In this document: one piece after another, positions 59,640 through 64,000 of the stretch
Layout: every line of letters starts with the position of its first letter
How positions within the stretch are numbered: the first letter of the stretch is position 1
Origin: Cinnamomum chago
Lineage: Eukaryota > Streptophyta > Magnoliopsida > Laurales > Lauraceae
NCBI GenBank assembly: GCA_038049695.1
Contig: CP142452.1
Span: 77,527,501-77,591,500 of the forward strand
Reading direction: 5' to 3'
DNA: 64,000 nucleotides
Program-made: the position numbers and the translations under genes
The notes under the pieces: model-generated
Database searches by the model: none
What the model was told of the DNA's origin: nothing
Seen by the model: the letters and a program-made list of their open reading frames with translations, nothing else

Positions 59640-60850
59640 ATTGATAAAATGAATCGGAGTTTATAGTGGGGTGAAATGGATGGGAACAAATAAATGCACC
59701 CTACTAAATGGAGTAGGCTCTGTAAATCAACTTAATAAGGAGGTCTTAGTATTAGATACATAAAGTCTAATGATATTGCTCTCATGGCTAAATCCGGCCA
59801 GGAACATTTAACTAAAGAAGATTTTATTTGATTTAAGATCCTTAAATGTAGAAGAAACTCATGATTTTGGAAAAGGCTTTATAAATGCAGTTAGGGGTGA
59901 GCGTCTGTCTAACGAACCGAAGTTTCAAACCGAACCGAACTGAAATTTTTTATTTGGTTCGGTTATACGGTTAAATTTGTTAGGTTCGGTTAAGATTTAC
60001 AGCAAATTTGGATAATATAGTTCGGTTCGGTTTTTTATTTTTTTCACCAAACTAACCGAATTAACCGGATTTATTAATATACATATAAAAGTTTGTATTT
60101 TAGATATATAAAATATGTAAACTCTTAAGGTTGATAAACTGTTGAATACTTGGCTTTAATATCTTTTTTATTTTGGATATTTAGAATTTACTAGTTGTCT
60201 ATACTTTGAGTTTTTTTTATTATAGAAATGTTCCCAACAAATTTGGGCCCCATAACAAAGCCCAACATATGGCCTTTCGACCGAATTGACCGAAATTTAA
60301 CCGAAATATTTTCGGTTCGGTCGAATTCGGTTACAACTCATAATTCGGTCGGTTTGATTAAGAATTTCTTCGACCGAAATATTTCGGTTCGGTCAAAATT
60401 TCAACCAAAACCGACCGAATTGACCGAATACTCACCCCTAAATGCAGTTAACTTCATCAAGGAAAAACCGGGATGGATTATTGGGAATGAGGAGTTCATT
60501 CATGTTTGAGATGACAATTGGATTTCTTGAACGGAAGGACCCTGAATATTTCTTATGACGTTGTTAGTCTACGATTAGTGATTAAGGATCTCTAGGATGT
60601 TAGTAATAAATGGGATGAATCTATACAAGAAGCACTTTTAACAACCCAAGGGATGTTATTGACATCCTTGGTATATGTATTTCAAATACTAATTTCGATG
60701 ATAGAATTGGTTTGGACCTCTATAAAGAGCATGAATTAACGGCAAAATCAGCATATAAGGTGCTCGTAGAAAATAAATATGAGACGCAACTCCAACATTA
60801 ATTGATGCTTGTTGTGGAAAACAACTATTCCTTTAAATAATCATGTTATT
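59640..60850 (+). pseudogene. decayed LINE (L1-type) C-terminal fragment, split by hAT
   Basis: Outside the inserted hAT element (59892-60440), plus-strand frames show remnants typical of the region after the reverse transcriptase in plant L1 elements. Before the insert, KWSRLCKS is followed by two stops and then GGLSIRYIKSNDIALMAK, matching the family pattern of a conserved W..C.P, GGLG and ALL.K. After it come WIIGNEEFIHV and DDNWIS, like the zf-RVT domain start. Several stops and frame shifts are present. The upstream endonuclease and polymerase parts are absent. It is non-functional. Confidence 0.7.
59892..60440. mobile_element. hAT non-autonomous element inside LINE relic
   Basis: The element starts TAGGGGTGAGCG, ends ACTCACCCCTA, is 549 bp long and nearly identical to the copy at 39860-40407. 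The 8-bp target duplication AATGCAGT is exact (59884-59891 and 60441-60448). It interrupts a LINE-derived sequence. The interior consists of ACCGAA/TTCGGT-rich DNA and has no coding capacity. Confidence 0.92.
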
Positions 60851-60893
60851 TTGCTAGAAATCTTTGAAAAATATCACCCCGGTATGTTCCAGG

Positions 60894-61420
60894 TAGGGAT
60901 GAAAGTGGGTCGGGCCGAGCCGGGCTTTGACAGGCCCTGGGCTCGGCCCTAGTATTTTTCAATAGGCCCGAGCTCGGCCCGTGTTCGAGAGGGCCTCAAA
61001 AACCCTAGTTCGGGCTCGGCTCTTAATTAAGTTATGAGGCCCTACGGCCGACCCTTTGAGCCCGGCTCGATTGAGGCCCTAGGCTCGGCTCGTAAGCCTG
61101 ACCCGTTTTATAATGATATAGTACTAGCTAAAAGAAAATATTTTCAGAAAAAAAAATTCTGTAGGATTTATGGATTATGTTGCATCATATATGTATTATA
61201 TACTATATAGTGAACATATATATAATTTATGTATTAATATATGCAGGCCCGATGGCTTACGAGCCGGGCTTCATCAAGCCCAAGCTCAGCCCGTTTAAGC
61301 AAACGGGCCTCCTACTAGGCCCTAGCTTGGCTCTTTTGTCTTTTGAGCCGAGCTCGGGCCGTGCCTATAATGGGCCGTCCGCGGGCGGCCCGAGGACGGC
61401 CCGACCCACTTTCACCCCTA
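60894..61420. mobile_element. hAT non-autonomous element, second family
   Basis: The 527-bp element begins TAGGGATGAAAGTGGGTC and ends with the inverse of TAGGGGTGAAAGTGGGTC; the arms extend at least 24 bp with one mismatch. The exact 8-bp duplication GTTCCAGG flanks it (60886-60893 and 61421-61428). The interior is rich in GGCCCGAGCTCGGCC-type words around an AT-rich core. No transposase is encoded. Confidence 0.92.
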
Positions 61421-61428
61421 GTTCCAGG

Positions 61429-61667
61429 GCTTAAAATATCAGTTGTTACCATTTCATAACGACCGATATTAAGCTGCAACGACCCATACCATTGCGATAT
61501 TTGATATATAATGGCAACGTTATGGCCAGGAGTAAAATATTACCAAAATAACAGTTGGTATCGGCCGATATCGACAACGTATCGGTCAATACTGATATAT
61601 TGGCTGATATATCAGTCGAATAACCCAAAGTATTATTATTCCCCTATTTCGTTATCTATCCCACATG
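61429..61667. repeat. ATCGG/GATATC-rich dispersed repeat
   Basis: The stretch contains many overlapping palindromic words such as TATCGGCCGATATCG and GATATATCAG. It resembles decayed repeat DNA but has no definable ends here. Confidence 0.4.
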
Positions 61668-63662
61668 TGTTGGGATTGGTGTATGCCCTAAAGCCCACTG
61701 ACTGCACTTTCATCTCTGTAACTGGATATTTATTGGTTATTTAATGGAATGACATCTTTCTCTTATTACTTGTGTATATGTATGGTTGTATAAGGCCCAT
61801 TGTTTTCAAGTAAATGACTTAGGTGTGCAGTGGCTGCACACAGAAAGGTCTGAGTCATGGATACTGGAAACAACTAATATGTTCATAACTGAAAGGTGGA
61901 GTTGGGCACTTCATCTTGGTATAAGTTATAATGAGAAACTCTCCTATGTTCAGGGTGACTTACCTTAGTCACGGGAGGTCTTTCCCGGATTTATCTCATT
62001 GGTGCATGTGTCATGCATTGAACCGGACCATCTGTAGGTGTGATCTCTAAAATAGTACTATCACAGAGAGAGATCAAATCACCTCTTGCTACTGAGTGAC
62101 CAGTGCTCTTAATCTTGAGCATTTGTGGATGAACTGACGAAGTCAAGTTCTTGTGCTTTAATTCACTGTGGGTGAGATCCTGTACATGGGTCAACAGCTC
62201 TGTGTTTTGGGTGCTCGGGCTTGATTAGTTGGGACGTGCAAATGCAATATGGAATCTATGCCATCGGGAGATGGAATGATCGTCCCCTTAGAATTATCCG
62301 ATTAATCATCATAATCTAAGATCTTAGTATATGGATGTTCCATATGGATATTGAACTTGTGGGTCGCTCCCTGGATCAAGAGAATGATATCCGGATGATG
62401 ATTAGGTCAAGGGTATGAAGTTCTAAGGTTAAGACGTAATCGAGAAGGTAGATAGTACATCGGTTAACCTACTTGATTATGGATGTTACATAGAGGGGCA
62501 TTGTGGTCATTGTACTTGGTAGGTCAAAGACAATCGTCATTTTATGACGAGCTTATTGTGCATTTAATATTTGTCCCTGGAGTGCAACCATAACTCTTTA
62601 GTGGAATGAGTTAGGGTTAAAATGATCTTAATGTTGCTATGGGGTTAGCATGGACATTTTGGTCATTTTAGGAGCCAAGGGCAAATATGTCTTTTGGTCC
62701 CTCTTCTAGCCGCTTTCCTATATTGGCATGGTTTCCTAATTAGAAGATATGTGATTGAATTAATTTGTGGAAGAATAATTTTGAGTTTAATTCTAATAGG
62801 CTCTTGTGGGCATACTTGAATTTAACTCTAGCTAAATTATTGACATGTGGGCCATGGTGTGTTTAGCTATCTTGTGGGCCAGCCATATGTGGGGACACTT
62901 GTGTGAGGTTTCCAAGTTTGATTAGGTATCTTTACTTGGAAGGAAAGACTCCTCTTTGGGTAAGAATTCCTATAATTAAGGGTTACTATTTTTAGTATCC
63001 TTAATTAGTAAGTGTTGCACAACTAAGGGGACTAGTTGCTATTATTTAGGGATAGTCTTTCTTTTTAGAAAGAGATCTCTTTATATATGAGGAAGGACTC
63101 TCCTTGGACGTGCAACATACTAATAGGAGGGAGACACAAGTGCTGGAAACCCACCCTAGGGCGTGGATTATTATTAAGTTCCCATTGGCCGCCCATTGCA
63201 AGTGGAGAACCAAATTCACGCCCAGCCCATCCCTTGCTGCCTCCTTCTTCTTCCTGGAGAGAGAATATCAGCAACCATCTTTTCCACAAAGATTGATTCA
63301 GAAATCCCTTCTTAGGATTCCATAGTTTGATCCCACCATCATTGCCAATAAGATTTGGAAGTGGAATAGGAGAGAAGATCAAAGTAGAAAAATCTGCACA
63401 AATTCCTGCACCTGGGCTGATTACTGCAGGTGGATTTCAGAACCTTAAAGCTTCTCTTTTCAAAGTTTCAGAGCACACAAATCATCAAGGTAATAGATTA
63501 CTATCTACTCCTTGATTTAGAAACATGTTGGTCATGATTTCATGGGTTTTAATGCATGGTTTAATGGCTGACTTCAAATCTGTTTTTAAGTTATTAAAAC
63601 TCTGGTTTAGCACAAATCAGCCATGTATATCTCTTTCCAGACCTGATATGCATTATCTTTCA
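61668..63662 (+). mobile_element. 5' LTR of an LTR retrotransposon
   Basis: The proposed LTR begins TGTTGGGATTGGTG (start uncertain by a few bases because TG recurs) and ends ATTATCTTTCA. It is directly followed by TGGTATCAGAGCC at 63664, the usual primer-binding site complementary to initiator tRNA-Met. A TATATAT TATA-like motif near 63079 would place transcription start about 63105. Length is about 2.0 kb, long for an LTR. Internal gag-pol would lie beyond the window, so lineage (copia or gypsy) is not decided. Confidence 0.75.
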
Positions 63663-63663
63663 A

Positions 63664-63676
63664 TGGTATCAGAGCC
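63664..63676 (+). other. retrotransposon primer-binding site
   Basis: TGGTATCAGAGCC matches the 3' end of initiator tRNA-Met in inverse complement, two bases after the LTR. It fixes the orientation of the element as plus. Confidence 0.85.
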
Positions 63677-63775
63677 TAACCATGTGATATCATGATCCCA
63701 TGTTGTGTTTTTTTACATTCCTAGAATAATTAAGGGCATGGTGGCTGCCTATTAGGAGTGCAGAAATCTTTTGTA

Positions 63776-64000
63776 TGCTGCTGGAATTTGCACAGAATTC
63801 TGTTTCCTGCATAAGTAGTGTGCAGAATTTTGTGCTGCTGGAATTCCTTGGCTGCTGGAATCATATATATAATGTGCAGGAACTTTTCCTTAGCTGATGG
63901 AATTGCATGATTGCTGGAATTCCATGCTGCAGAAATTAAGTCTGTCTATGATGCTGGAATTGCATGATTGCTGGAATTCCATGCTGCAGGAATTTATTCT
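63776..64000 (+). repeat. GCTGGAATT-type repeats in the retrotransposon leader
   Basis: The leader downstream of the primer-binding site consists of repeated GCTGGAATT/CTGCAGGAATT words. The longest unit, about 57-60 bp, contains GGAATTGCATGATTGCTGG and occurs twice before the window end. The array is cut by the end of the window. Confidence 0.85.

Noticed and set aside
63065-63382. Minus-strand open frame of 105 aa
   Set aside because: It lies inside the LTR of a plus-oriented retrotransposon and has no family resemblance.

Overview
This window is nuclear DNA of a flowering plant. It is AT-rich, has long GT-AG introns and many short non-autonomous transposons, and carries plant forms of VPS4/SKD1, ribosomal protein S15a, an atypical bHLH factor and H2A.W histones. 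Gene spacing and repeat load would fit a magnoliid or another medium-sized angiosperm genome. The species cannot be named from the sequence alone.

Layout. 1-9131 (+): the last seven visible exons of a VPS4/SKD1 AAA ATPase; its 5' part, including the MIT domain, lies before the window. 12421-15005 (-): a complete gene for cytosolic ribosomal protein S15a (uS8, 130 aa), convergent with VPS4, with an intron in its 5' UTR and telo-box motifs in the promoter. 15.1-34.7 kb: a long gene-free interval made of decayed and recent mobile elements (a hAT-like element, a 1.65-kb MULE with a 9-bp target duplication, two SINEs of one family in opposite orientation, foldbacks and a G-quadruplex-like run). 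34.7-44.6 kb (+): a nine-exon gene for an atypical bHLH transcription factor (274 aa), with a hAT element in intron 4. 46.9-51.7 kb and 54.4-59.0 kb (-): two copies of a duplicated segment, each ending in an H2A.W-type histone gene (153 and 151 aa). 59.6-61.4 kb: a decayed LINE fragment split by a hAT element, followed by a second hAT element. 61.67 kb to the window end (+): the 5' LTR, primer-binding site and leader of an LTR retrotransposon that continues beyond the window.

The genes are unrelated housekeeping or regulatory loci and do not form a functional cluster. VPS4 acts in ESCRT-III disassembly, S15a in the 40S ribosomal subunit, H2A.W in heterochromatin, and the bHLH protein probably in transcriptional control. 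I found no CRISPR array, operon, rRNA gene or intact tRNA gene, and no convincing new biological system. The most informative observations are the H2A.W segmental duplication with its repeat-built introns, the precise target-site duplications of several elements, and the hAT-in-LINE nesting.
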